Source: Trichobilharzia regenti (taxonomy: Eukaryota > Platyhelminthes > Trematoda > Strigeidida > Schistosomatidae). Taken from it: a stretch of 64,000 nt of DNA. The DNA lies in the NCBI GenBank assembly GCA_944472135.2, contig OX235262.1, positions 168,019,509 to 168,083,508 on the forward strand, read 5' to 3'. The notes under the pieces were generated by a model. It searched no databases, was not told where the DNA came from, and saw only the letters and a list, made by a program, of their open reading frames with translations. The translations under genes and the position numbers were made by a program. Each line of letters starts with the position of its first letter. The stretch's first letter is position 1. Below, one piece after another: positions 43,431-54,099 of this stretch.

Positions 43431-43959
43431 TAGGCTTTAAACGTTGGTTGCTGGATATAGACTCGATGGTTGAATGGTAAAATAACTCATCCGCTCTTCA
43501 AATATGGCAATCCTTACTAGACTTGTACCTTCTGATATATTCATGGTTTCACATTCACAACATTTCAAAAATCAAAGTAAACTGGCTTAAATGGAAGTTC
43601 TTCGGTTAACAGCAGTTATCCAGCCAATAACAACACCTTTTATAATCTACTTTTGTAGCCATATTGGATTATTTTGCTTCATAAAGTACATAGTGAAGTG
43701 GTATTGCCTATTAGATGATATTTGAGGCACAGTCCATTCCATATAACGGCAAGGAGACACATTTTTGACGAAAACAAAGTCTCCGACATTGTATCACTGT
43801 GTGCAAGATTAAATGAGCTAATCTAATACAGAATTATGGGTTATCATGCAATATCCTCAGCTTTACAGGCTAATTCAGTTTGTAAAATGCTACAAAACAA
43901 TAAGGAAACTTAACTTATGTTTTTTTGATTCACTGCAAATATTAAATCATTTATAAAAG

Positions 43960-44650
43960 ACTGATTAATAAAAAAAGAATATATATTTTTCGATAAATTC
44001 ATCATCAGCTTCTACATTTTGTGTGACAGTAATAATTAAAGAAATATTGTTATTAACAACAGTAATAATGTTATACATTATATTGAATCAATAGTATCGA
44101 GAGATTACATTACTAAAGCATCAGTAAAACAGAGACAATATGCATTAATATAATAACACTAAACTGATTGAATATATCAGACAAATTAAAGGAAGCAAGA
44201 CAAAGAATTTAAGAATTCATATGTTGCACAGGAGATCAAGGTAGCCATATTGGCTGGCTGAACCTGTTTCTTTTGCTTGTATACCTCAGTTGATTTAGGT
44301 GAATTGCAGTGGCCTCGTCTGTTTGCAGTGTTCGGTATATGGAGGTCTTTGGGAATTTATTCTATGTTGGATGGATGGTAGAGAATGATTCTTCAGTGCT
44401 TGCTAGCTTTGTCACCATTTTAGATGAGGTTTTCTGATATAGAACTGTTGACGGTTTCGACAACACTTTTATTTAAATGCTAAGGTCGGTTTTTCTGGGG
44501 ATAAAAAGTAAATTCCAAGAGCAACGTCTCCATAGGTGAAGGTGAGTCGGTAGATACAGTCAGAGGTGGCTAGCCTAGGCCCTTCTTCTTCCAGTTTCGG
44601 AATCACAACCAACGAACCGGTTGTGTATGGTATCTACATATATATATGTA
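43960..44650 (-). mobile_element. Penelope-like P1, decayed, in TAL intron 1
   Basis: 3' terminus TTTCGATAAATTCATCATCA, then a worn GIY-YIG region around 44380-44600. Antisense. Confidence 0.68.
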
Positions 44651-44876
44651 TATACTTCATAAGATGATATACGATGCTGACTGATATGTATGCTTGCAGA
44701 CGAATCGTGGTAACCAGTAGTGTTCGCCAGTCAAATTTAGGTTGCGAAATAAACTTTGGATTCCTGCCAACTGCCTTCAACTATCTAATATCATCAAATC
44801 AAGTCAAGAGAAGACCTCGAAACGGTTTCTTTTGCAAGCTGCCATGCAATAATATTCATGGTGGCTCGCTTTTTGT

Positions 44877-45035
44877 GCGTCGGTGGTACAGTGGTTAGGT
44901 CCGAAGTTCGATCCCCTGCCGACGCACACTTGATATCTGTGGTTGGCCTACAAAATTTGGGCTACCGATATCACATGCTGAAAATTCCACACTTATACTA
45001 AAAATACGGTGTGGAATCAAGCTATAATAAAAAAA
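44877..45035 (+). mobile_element. SINE-T1 with a deletion in the tRNA-like head
   Basis: GCGTCGGTGGTACAGTGGTT, then the anticodon-arm region with CATGCACATGG is missing before TCCGAAGTTCGATCCC. Body and tail as in 42836. Confidence 0.75.
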
Positions 45036-46264
45036 ATCAACGTACACCATGACGGCGAGCTACCTAGAATTGTGGCCACATTGTAAACCTCACTGAGAGA
45101 ATTCAGTCTGCACCAAAGAAAGGAATAGACAAGTCGCACTAGTTATTGACTAGTGTCCAATCAAAAAATTCTGGGTTCATTCGACCACTCAGAGAGTTAA
45201 ATCAGTTAAAACTGCTAGGAATCTCGGCAGGCTGCGAAAAAATGGAAAAAACAAATTCGTTTGTCAACTACAATATTCAGTACAGAAAATCCACGACGTC
45301 TCCCCTTGGAAAGCTGAAAAAAACGTAAACTTGCAGTATACATACATACTTGATAACACAAGTGATTTATACTGGAGATTGGCGAATGCGATGAGAGACT
45401 AATCGTAGCAAACGTTGGTGCTTTGTTCAGTATTGCTTAATTTGTTTGAGGTGGTAGCTGCTGTTTACTTTTCAATAAACACTATAGCCAAACACTTATT
45501 TTTATTAGTTGGATTTCAAAACGTATCAGTAATGAGGTATGATTGCAGGGCTAGTGTGCTTCGACATATATAAGCTCTTATAAAGCCACACAGTGTATTT
45601 CATGCTAAGGCATTCACCACCAAAGAACTACTGGAGGTCCCGAATTTTTTGTCTGTAATAAAGACTACACAGTATATACTTAAATGGTTGAATAAAAATG
45701 GTAAGTTGACTGATCTCACTGATGTGAATTAATTTGAAATGTGTACGTGCGTGTACTACTTACTAACCAGGTACTCTACCGCAAATGTAATGGGAGAAGA
45801 CCAGAGACTTGATAACGGAAAGTTTTGAAGCAATTTAATGTACACATAAGGAATTTATGTATACCGCATACTGAAATGTTCATTTGCACAGACCTTCCAT
45901 ATTGTGCTACTTCTGTCTGTCATATTGTATTTGTTTGTCTTCCATTCATGTCTCCTGTGATTTTCATCAATACTGGTTCACTCCCTCTCTTTGATATCAA
46001 AGTCATCTCTCTGCTATTTATTATTTCTGTGCCGATGAACGTCTTTTTATACGCTACTGATAAATCTTGTCAGTAGCAGACGCCATGGTAGCAGAAAAGT
46101 ACCATGCAAACAAACATATGAAATGGTCGATTAAATACATGTTAATTTTATCCATTACTGACTGTATCTACTTAAATTCACGGAAGCAACAATAATTAAA
46201 AGGTGGAGTCTTATTTGTTTGTTTGAAAATACTTGATCAATACATTCAATCAATAATAATATCA

Positions 46265-46310
<46 letters not shown>

Positions 46311-46857
46311 GCAGATGAAAGTCACATACAAATATCATTATTATTAAGCGTCATTCTAAGACATTTATTCACATCACTGTATTACTTATTTGACCCTAAA
46401 TAGAATTAAATGACCTGTTTTTTAAAGTCTTTACTTCTTAACGTTTTATTCTTTTTATCATCAACTTTTATATAAACTTGTGTGACAAGTAATAAACAAT
46501 GATTAATTTCTACATTCGTACACTGAAATTGGCAAAAAAGTGAACTACTCTTTAAGACTAATTGATTCTTTTGGTCCTTTTATATGACTTTTCTTTCTCT
46601 GAAAGTGATTTCTTTCTTTACTGTTTGGTATCGCAGACGAGACAGAAATGAGGTCTTTGGCAGTAAGTATAGAAGGTCGAATAGTGTTAGTCTGTGAGAG
46701 TCATTCTGTACTGTTTTTCCTTTCAATTCACCAGTTAGCTATAAGTAGATCCCAGCTTTGGAGGTCATCTAAAAAATGACAACCCAGTGCTTAATATTCC
46801 CAAGTACTGATGAATTATTCAACAGGCTTCTGATTTACGTTTCACTGTACAATAGAG
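45036..46857. other. TAL intron 1, mostly unclassified; (AT)n at 46265-46307
   Basis: AT-rich, with one long (AT)n microsatellite. No motif in the frames at 45146 or 45825. Confidence 0.45.
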
Positions 46858-47112
46858 GGGGACATCGATGGCACAGCAGCAGAATGCTCACCGCCGACCA
46901 CGCATTTGGTCTGGAGTTCGAAACCTGCTCGCCAACGCACTCTTTTACTTCTCTTAGCCAGTAATAAGGCTGGTAAAGGGGGAAGGTTGAATATAAGGCT
47001 GACAACCTCATCCCTTAAAAAGTAAACATCACTTTTACCGAAACTTTAAAGCTCTTGATTGAAGCCCTATGTTTCACTGTGGAACGTGAAGGAACAGAAT
47101 AAATAATAATAA
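46858..47112 (+). mobile_element. SINE-T2 with RTE-A tail in TAL intron 1
   Basis: Head GGCACAGCAGCAGAATGCTC and B-box-like GGAGTTCGAAACC; a body with CAACCTCATCCCTTAAAAAG; 3' end GATTGAAGCCCTATGTTTCA then AATAAATAATAATAA. The end matches the RTE-A 3' terminus. Confidence 0.72.
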
Positions 47113-47229
47113 AGTGGAAGTTTCCCATGACTATTTTGGTCTTTGTATTAATTCAGAGATAAAATAATTACATGGTATGTATGCTGCTTAAGCAGAAACT
47201 AAACAAGATACTGCAATTAAATTCCTAAC

Positions 47230-47470
47230 ACTGATGTTTTTACATTTTATTCCTTTGCATTCCAAGTGGGATACAGGGCTTCAAGTTTTGTGCCTTAAAA
47301 TTTCAGTAGCGACGGTGCTTAGTTCTTACGGTGTGGCGTTGCTCACCTGACTCTTTATCGGGCTTACTATTAACTCGGTGAGGCTTATGATTCCGTCCAC
47401 CGGGGATCGAATAACCCCGAAACCACATGAGACTTGGTTGGCGAGTATTCTACCCCGGTGAACTCACATT
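47230..47470 (-). mobile_element. SINE-T2 with RTE-A tail
   Basis: The reversed tail GGATACAGGGCTTCAAG is on the left; the head on the right has GGGGATCGAATAACCCC and the GCGAGTATTCTACC block. It ends 66 bases before TAL exon 2. Confidence 0.65.
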
Positions 47471-47536
47471 GTTAACTTAATTCGCTTTTTCTGTATTCTT
47501 ATGTTGACTCTACTTCTTATAAATATCTAATTTTAG

Positions 47537-47625
47537 AAATGGCAACAACTGTTTGATCCGAACAAAACTGGAAAGATAACTTTCCCTAAATTCTGCGAAG
47601 TCTTAGGTTTGAGTCCAGCACAAGC
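47537..47625 (+). CDS. TAL-type EF-hand/dynein-light-chain protein, exon 2
   Basis: The exon lies between acceptor TTTTAG (ending 47536) and donor GTGAGT (47626). It encodes KWQQLFDPNKTGKITFPKF followed by CEVLGLSPAQ and two bases of a split Ala codon. This is EF-hand 2, but the loop position normally held by Glu is Lys (D-P-N-K-T-G-K-I-T-F-P-K), so this hand probably does not bind calcium well. The preceding intron is about 7.5 kb and holds LINE, Penelope-like and SINE copies. Confidence 0.88.
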
Positions 47626-48147
47626 GTGAGTGATCATTATAATTTTTGCTTTATCATTCCATTTCTTTATTTTATATGTATTTATATGTCACATTTTTGT
47701 TGAGATACATTCAATAGCTGACTTTGTATAGTGATTTTAAAAGGGATTAGAAGGAGTTAATGTAGACTGCTGACCAGTGTAGTCATCCAGCGGTCTTTGA
47801 AATGTGTAGCATAGCCACTAGTATGTTTCGAAATGGTTTTAGTCAGTTGAATTGCAATGCTCAACTTTTTGTTGAATGCAATATTATGACGACCGAAACC
47901 GACTTATGGTAGTCGGAATACAGGAAATCGACCTCTGAGTTATGCTGTGTAGCTGACCTAAACTTCCCTGAGTCGCCTACAATCACATAATGTTCCAACG
48001 TAAGCAAAAATATGGTTGACTGCAGTAAAAACTGTGGTTCTATTCAACACTCACAGTTTTCTCAGCAGTACTATTGTGCAGCAGTGATACAGATCAGATT
48101 AGTTTCTGGTACAAAATAAGTATTGTAGAACAAAATTATTATTATAC

Positions 48148-48425
48148 ATTATCATTCTCTTGGGTTCCCAGTGGAACATAGGGCGTGAACAACACATCTC
48201 CATTTTCTTCTATTTTCTGCCATCCTCTTCAGCTGGGTCCACGATTGTCCGTAATCTGTCATCTCTTCCTCACACGGTTTCCTCCATGTACCCTTAGGAC
48301 GACCCACTCATCACTTCCCATTTGGATTCCACTTGAGCGATGGCCTGCATTGAGCGCGATGTCATTCGACGGTTTCGTCAATGTATGCCCGATTCCTCTT
48401 CACTTTATCCTACATGATTGTTGAG
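48148..48425 (-). mobile_element. RTE-A LINE 3' end in TAL intron 2
   Basis: Tail TTCCCAGTGGAACATAGGGC, then the coding remnant with TTGAGCGCGATGTCATTCGA. Antisense. Confidence 0.75.
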
Positions 48426-48589
48426 CGGTAAACCAAAGTTCAACTATAAGAAGTACTTTAGAATCAAGTAGAATGTTCCCTGCAAGGTGGGATCAAAACT
48501 CTGTCCACAAGAATCGCACGCCAATAATTTCCCATAACAGTCAACAGTCAGAATCACCTTCACTCACTCAAACAAAAACACATCGTAAA

Positions 48590-48830
48590 ACAACGCATTA
48601 TGAGTGTATCTCACGACCCCCACAAAAAGAGGTATTTTATGGTTGGAGGCGATCAGAAGGAAGCCTTGGATCTAGGTTTTGTGCTGGTTGTCCGTCATCG
48701 GGAAGACATATCTGCAACCTTAAGGGAACTCATGTCCCGCCTTAGGTTCAATGCTATATCACCCATTGTTGCAGTCAAAGGCGTTATCACTGAGCTATGC
48801 GGCCTCGCGACTGTCCTGTTTGAAAAGGAT
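48590..48830 (-). mobile_element. SINE-H2, inverted copy, hammerhead damaged
   Basis: The - strand head GGCCGCATAGCTCAGTGATA, then CCGATGACGGACAACCAGCA and CAAAACCTAGATCC: the GAAA has become AAAA and GTC has become ATC, so the ribozyme is dead. Confidence 0.65.
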
Positions 48831-49079
48831 CCCAAAACTTGTTTTAATCAGTTCATTTTTGAACTTGTGGTCAATAAGAAATCTCTTTTTTCGTTTGAGG
48901 AAGGACACAATCACACCTCATGTATTTCTAAGTCATCTAAATAATGTTTCGCATATAAACATGCTAATCAGATATCTGCAAGGCATTAAGTAATATGCTT
49001 ATTGGCTTGTTAATTTTTAAAAATCAATTTTATTGGTGTTAATTGCAGCATGTAAAAGCAAGAGTAATAACTACATGAG

Positions 49080-49270
49080 GTCAGTCGAGAGCTTGAATAG
49101 CTCAGTGGTAACGTCTCTGACTCCAGCACTGGGTGACGTGAGTTCGGATCTCAGAAGGGACATGACTTCCTTCAAGGTTGCAAATACGTCTTGCTGATGA
49201 GTGCCAACTAGCACGAAACCTAGGTCCGAGGCTTCCTGTGGCCGACTGCCTCCAATTATCTAATATCCTC
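49080..49270 (+). mobile_element. SINE-H2 with intact hammerhead
   Basis: Head GCTTGAATAGCTCAGTGGTA (A box) and GAGTTCGGATCTC (B box), a linker ACATGACTTCCTTCAAGGTT, then the hammerhead 49188-49232, then CTTCCTGTGGCCGACTGCCT. Lies in TAL intron 2, sense to the gene, so it would be transcribed in the pre-mRNA. Confidence 0.75.
49188..49232 (+). ncRNA. Hammerhead ribozyme, type I, complete core
   Basis: Stem I: GTCTTG (49188-49193) with CGAGGC (49227-49232), all six positions paired, two as G-U wobbles plus standard pairs. Core CTGATGA at 49194-49200. Stem II GTGC/GCAC (49201-49204 with 49211-49214) closes loop CAACTA. GAAAC at 49215-49219. A tiny stem III with CTAG loop, then GTC at 49224-49226. 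The expected self-cleavage site is after C49226. Every invariant core base is present. Confidence 0.75.
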
Positions 49271-49354
49271 AGGAGTAATAACTCTGTAATGAGATAGATT
49301 TCTCCAGATATGCAACAGCCAGTATCCGGAAACAATAATGAACTGAAAGTCTTC

Positions 49355-49990
49355 TAAATAAAGCAAGAAGAATAAATTTTATCACAATAAAATGGCACCA
49401 TCATTTATTTCGTTAGCTTCTCATCAGTTGTACACTGCTTAGAGAAAGGAATTAAGTTTAGGTACAGAACAATTTTAGCATACTTGCAAGCGATACAGGA
49501 TATAAGTTGACAGGAGGCACTAAACTTAATAAACAGTCCTCAGAAAATTACACTTTAATAGTTTATATCCAGAGAATTCAAATTGAAACAAAAATAAATA
49601 CTTGCACAAAATGGCGAAGGAGTTGCGTAATTAAGACAAGAGGTAAATAAGATGATGGGTAACGTTATGATGAGTTTAATTGAAATGAATGAGAAGAGAA
49701 GCAGGCCAAGTTAAACGATATAAAAGGGAAGGGAAGTTAAGGCTAAAGACTAAGTAAAGAAATGAAAGAGGGAGAGAGCAAAGATATACAGTTACCAGGG
49801 TAAGGAAAGACAAACTGATAACTGTTTGTTTCTGAACGCATGAATCAGGTCTCAGCTGTTCTGGTAAACTTGAGGAGAGTTGAACTATTCTGTCTATTAA
49901 ATCTTCTAAAGAATTCCATGATTTCCACCCCATGACCCGTATGCAGCTGATGAGATGCCAACGAAATAAATGATGGTACCATCTTATTGT
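49355..49990. mobile_element. Penelope-like P2 terminal fragments
   Basis: Two opposed copies of a terminal block: on - at about 49385-49435 (CAACTGATGAGAAGC) and on + at 49940-49980 (CAGCTGATGAGATGCC), with a body related to 27200-27900 between. Confidence 0.5.
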
Positions 49991-50184
49991 GAATAAACTG
50001 TTGTTCTTGCTTTATTCACATTCATAAAGGAGAATAAGCGTGAAAGTCATGTGTTGTGTTTTACGAATGAATACTAATGAATTAATTTTTATTGAATTTA
50101 TGAGATGAGAAGAGACCTTTAGTTCTCTCATCCCTCAATTCAACAATATTCTAAAAGCATTCAGTCGCATCACTATCATTAATA

Positions 50185-50500
50185 TTCCCTAGGGTTGCGA
50201 ATGGAATATAGGGCTTCAGCAGAACGTTTCCATTCCATCCTGTTCTCTGCAGTCTACTTGATTTGGCTCCACGATTACCCCTAGTCTCTCATCTCCTGCT
50301 CACCTGATCTCCTCCATGTCACTTTTGGAGTTATATTCGTCTTGTTGTTCCCCTGTTTACTTTCAATAGAGAATCTGTCTGGTATGATATGTCACTGAAC
50401 TGTCTGCTTAGTGTGTTCCCTATCCATCTCCATTTTCTCTCACTTATATTTTTTGAGAAACAGGTTCTTGGTTGGCTTACTTCCAACCTGTAAGTTTTAT
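50185..50500 (-). mobile_element. RTE-A LINE 3' end in TAL intron 2
   Basis: GAATGGAATATAGGGCTTCA tail and diverged coding remnant up to about 50500. It ends just upstream of the TAL exon 3 acceptor tract. Antisense. Confidence 0.7.
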
Positions 50501-50585
50501 TTATCTAAGAGTCACTGCCATCTTTAATTTCTCCCTTCACTTTATCAAACCTTTTTCTGTGTTTACTGTTTCTCTTTTCCCATAG

Positions 50586-50931
50586 AGTTGCAATGAAAGC
50601 ACAACAACAACAGGCGGCAGGTCTTAAACTCCACCCTGATGTCATTGTCATCTATGAACAACTTCCATTGGATAAACAAGTAGAAATCAGTAATAAAACA
50701 CGTGAATTGAATGCCACCTCGCCTAGGAAACTTGACGAAAAAGAACAAGCAGTCAAATTGAAAGAATGGTTAGACAAAACCTATGGTAAAGCCTGGCATG
50801 TTATCATTGTCAAAGGTTCATTTTGGAGTAGCTATTCCCACAGCGCCAATAAGTGTTTCATGTATCGTATAGGGGAATTTTCTTATTTAGTATGGAGGAC
50901 ACCTGATGAAGAACTCAACAGCAGTGATTAA
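50586..50931 (+). CDS. TAL-type EF-hand/dynein-light-chain protein, exon 3 (dynein-light-chain domain)
   Basis: Terminal exon after a long pyrimidine tract and CATAG. Its first base completes the split Ala codon, then VAMKAQQQQAAGLKLHPDV leads into the domain. The order LPLDKQVEISNKTRELN, then LKEWLDKTYGKAWHVIIVKG, then SYLVWRTP matches the dynein light chain (LC8-like) fold: a helical part, the TYGxxWH strand and the final hydrophobic strand. The ORF ends in SSD and TAA. The ATG at 50593 is internal. In schistosomes such domains are abundant in tegument proteins; the ligand of this one is unknown. Confidence 0.93.
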
Positions 50932-50961
50932 GATGTCTTTTATTTTTCAACGCATATAAAA

Positions 50962-50967
50962 AATAAA
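50962..50967 (+). promoter_or_regulatory. Polyadenylation signal AATAAA of the TAL-type gene
   Basis: Canonical AATAAA about 30 bases after the stop codon, in an A-rich stretch. It implies a very short 3' UTR. Confidence 0.65.
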
Positions 50968-50984
50968 GACAAGGCCATAAAAAA

Positions 50985-51639
50985 CTATTTATTACTCTGT
51001 TAGCTACTGTAACACAAACAAATTTCTATCTGCTTACTTCAAAAGAAAATCAAGTTGGTTTTTTTTATAAAAAAAATCTTGTTTGAATTCCCTCCAATTT
51101 TATAGACAAATTTAAACAAACAGAGTAATGGTAATTAGTTATTGATTGCCAAACAACTGAATAAATTCTTTTAATAAAAATTCAATACTACTTATTTTTT
51201 GTTCTTGTGTTCACTTAAGTTACGTTCGACTAGGTGTATCGCTATTATGAAGGTGGGACGCATCATATTTATATATTTTCAGCCATATTAAATTCCCTCT
51301 AGATCAGAGGACGAAAAGTTGTCCTGATTGGTTAGAAATTGGCCCAAGGTTGAAAAATTTGTCCTATGAGGTTAATTAATGTTCACAACGTAAACTGAGT
51401 CCAGATTTGAGGAATATGCGCTTCTACCTCTACAGCCAGTGACTAACTTAAAATACTGATTTCACTTTCGGCAGCTTTCTATCAATCTTCATTACGTCAC
51501 ACTACCACTATTATTACAGTAATATTAATAATAACATGCATTACAGACATTACAGACAACTATGGCAAAAACAGCAATAAGGAATCTAAGTCATCATTGC
51601 CACTTCCATACTAAGAAGGAAAGAAAGAATTCTTAATGA
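50985..51639. other. Downstream of TAL gene, nothing recognised
   Basis: AT-rich flank without coding or repeat match. Confidence 0.4.
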
Positions 51640-51860
51640 TACAGGAATAAAAGTAGTATTCAAACCTCGTACAAACTTACTTAGAAACAAGCTTTGACAA
51701 TTAAAGGATCCTGCGCAGCCTATTAAACAAAACAATCTAGTTTATCTAATACTCTGCAATGATCATTAGGTAGAAAACATACGTCAAAGAAGCAGAACGC
51801 GATCAGTCAGACTAGCTGAGCACAAAACCCCAGTAAAATCTAGATTGGTTGACCCGAACA
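51640..51860 (+). pseudogene. Penelope-like P3 GIY-YIG region, upstream part
   Basis: The + strand reads VVFKPRTNLLRNKL, LKDPAQPI, QNNLVYLILCND and RLAEHK, a worn GIY-YIG start resembling 19960-20110. It is interrupted at about 51861 and continues at 52833. Confidence 0.6.
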
Positions 51861-52832
51861 ATATAATAATAATAATTTACTTTATTCTAAAAACAGTACT
51901 TATAATACAGAATCGAATTCTCAGCATTTGTCACAATATTGCATCTGATTTACTTAAAATACAAATAAAATTGAAATTAAACCAAAAGTAACCAGAGGAA
52001 TTTGTCCACGTTTACGATATGAAGTCAAAATTATTCTAAGCACGGATTCAGATCATTAAATATAATAATAATAATAACAAGAATAATAACAGTGAGTTTG
52101 TTTCAAACAGTATTGTCGATTCAATTTGAAAATTTTAGCATGTTACTATAGAGTATTGAATCTAATGTTCTGTTGATGGAGTATAGTGAGAGGAAGTACA
52201 AGATTAACAGTGGTAACACAGCTTAAACGATGTTCACACTTATGAAAAATAAATAAATAAAAACAAAAAAATTGAGAGGATTATGAATATAAGAAATACA
52301 ATAGCAATAAAGTTTGATGCTGTAAGGGTGGAGGAAATGGTTTATTTAGTAGTGCAAAGAAGGTTAGTTAGTGTTCATGCCTAACACTATTTTCATCACA
52401 TAAAGTACGTGCCAAATATGGTTGGCATCGTGGAATTTTTAAACTTAGACGTAACGTACGTAAATTCTTCTAAAAAGACTCCTTGTTTTACCTGAGGAGA
52501 CACAAGGTTGGAGCTGCGGGTAGAGTGGGTGCTCAGAGTCTGAAAAAATTCCTTTAGCAAATTTGTTACATGAAATCAAGTGCCTATCAGTGAAGGTGTC
52601 AACGATATGGCCCAATTGGATATCACTCGTCCTACTGACAGTCTTCAAAGTTCTATGAAGTATGGCGTAGTCTTTTTTAAGCAATTCAGGAAAGAATAAG
52701 TAGGGGTGAACAGTAAAGAAGAATAGGTAAAATAAATACGCGAGTTGACAAACTGTAAGAGGAGGGTTTGGTTGAATTATGCCTGAGTGCCTCAACTTCT
52801 TAATGTAAAAAGTCAGATGAAATATTCTGGAG
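51861..52832 (-). mobile_element. CR1-like LINE nested in Penelope P3
   Basis: 5'-truncated copy whose 3' tail is the ATAATAATAATAATTTAC start on +. The - strand frame 52445-52870 contains FHLTFYIKKLRHSGIIQ, ILHRTLKTVSRTSDIQ and CNKFAKGIFSDSEHPL, the RT end region. The flanking P3 text reads on across it. Confidence 0.75.
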
Positions 52833-52960
52833 AATAGCTCAGCCATAGCACTAAGTGAAATTACACACAAACATACAATAGGATGTAATAAGATGATAGT
52901 TCAGAGATCTAATATAACAAGGTAGGGGGAGGGAGGTATTCATAGTGAAAGCTTTAGGCA
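52833..52960 (+). pseudogene. Penelope-like P3 GIY-YIG region, downstream part
   Basis: SSAIALSEITHKHTIGCNKM corresponds to the QQHWMH..HTTTQLDGI stretch at 20175-20235 (frame-adjusted). It continues the fragment at 51640. Confidence 0.55.
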
Positions 52961-53420
52961 TCGAATCAAATGGAAATAAGTGCACTGGAAATGATCCAGC
53001 GCCTGTCCAGCCTGACTTCTCGAAAATTCTACTACTCCCAAGAAAACGAAAAAAGGGAAGGAATACAGGAAACTATGAAAAAAGAAAGTTCCGAAGTTGT
53101 GTAGTCACACCCTGATGATATGATTATGAAGAATAAATTGTGTTCGAAAGTGGGTCACCCTGTGAATACTGTTCCAATGTGTGTGTGTGTGCGATACATC
53201 CAATAAACAAATTAGTGTGGAGTTAGATACTATTGAAGTACCCAGCGACAATAAATTCTGAAACGTATTCTCTTGAGCCAGTTAACAAACCAAACATGCC
53301 GAGTAGTTAGTTTACCCACTAGATGAGTAAAAATAAAAGAAAACAAAGTGGATATTTTTAAGTTGTTTCATATTACTTTTCTCCTACTATTTGAAAGAAA
53401 CTCAAGATTGAAAAACAATT

Positions 53421-54087
53421 CACTATTTTCCCAAGTTGTAATTTTCGCGGAACTGAATGATTTTGCCATCAATTTCATCAAGAAACAGTATCAAAAAGAC
53501 AGACCACAAAAGCTATTGGATCACAGAAGAGCTGTTTCATCCCAGTGTGCCACTCTTCATCAAGGCGCCCCTATAACCTTATGTTTAACATTCAGCTACT
53601 GGGTCTAAATCAAGTTATTTACTAGGAATAACGCTACCGTAGCTTCCAATTTAATCTGTGAGTAGCTAGACTCAAAAACTGACTAGAATGAGCCACTGTA
53701 GAAACTTTTCACTCGAACTGCAGCAAAAGATTCTTCTTGAATTTGGTTACCAGTAAATAATGAGCAGAAGTATGTGAAATTCGTCGTTTAAGGTATTGAG
53801 GAACGCAATTTTCAGCAAAGAGACTCTGTTCAACGGATTTATTATCAGGCTCTATACTCGTATAAACAAGACTTCTTAAGAAATTATATCCTGTAGAGAA
53901 ATTTAAACAAAGGTGTGAATACACAAAGCAATAATAGTAGTAGTATGAAATACAATTACAATATTTATGATTATAATTAGAGTTAAACATCGAGTGGTGA
54001 AACAAATAATGTAATATATGGAATATGAATTTTTGGTTTATTGGATGTAAAGATGTTGGAATTATCGGATTAGTAGGCAAATAAAAA
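53421..54087. repeat. 667-bp inverted repeat, left arm (mate 55462-56128)
   Basis: Its reverse complement matches 55462-56128 with no difference found by eye and equal length. It contains a Penelope-type terminal block (GAGCCTGATAATAAATCCG in reverse) and a SINE-H1 remnant with a hammerhead relic near 53525-53605. Outside 53421 the homology continues with clear divergence (for example CTCCTACTA, and the ACTAACTACTCGG block); inside 54087 it stops abruptly. Confidence 0.9.
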
Positions 54088-54099
54088 CCCAATATAACC

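Noticed and set aside
48600..48944. 114-codon ORF on the + strand
   Set aside because: Covers the reverse of a SINE-H2 copy and unrelated flank; no motif.
49940..49985. Hammerhead in Penelope P2 terminus (CTGATGAGATGCC then GAAAT)
   Set aside because: Core words are present, but stem II has at most one pair and stem III has mismatches; only weak wobble pairing in stem I.
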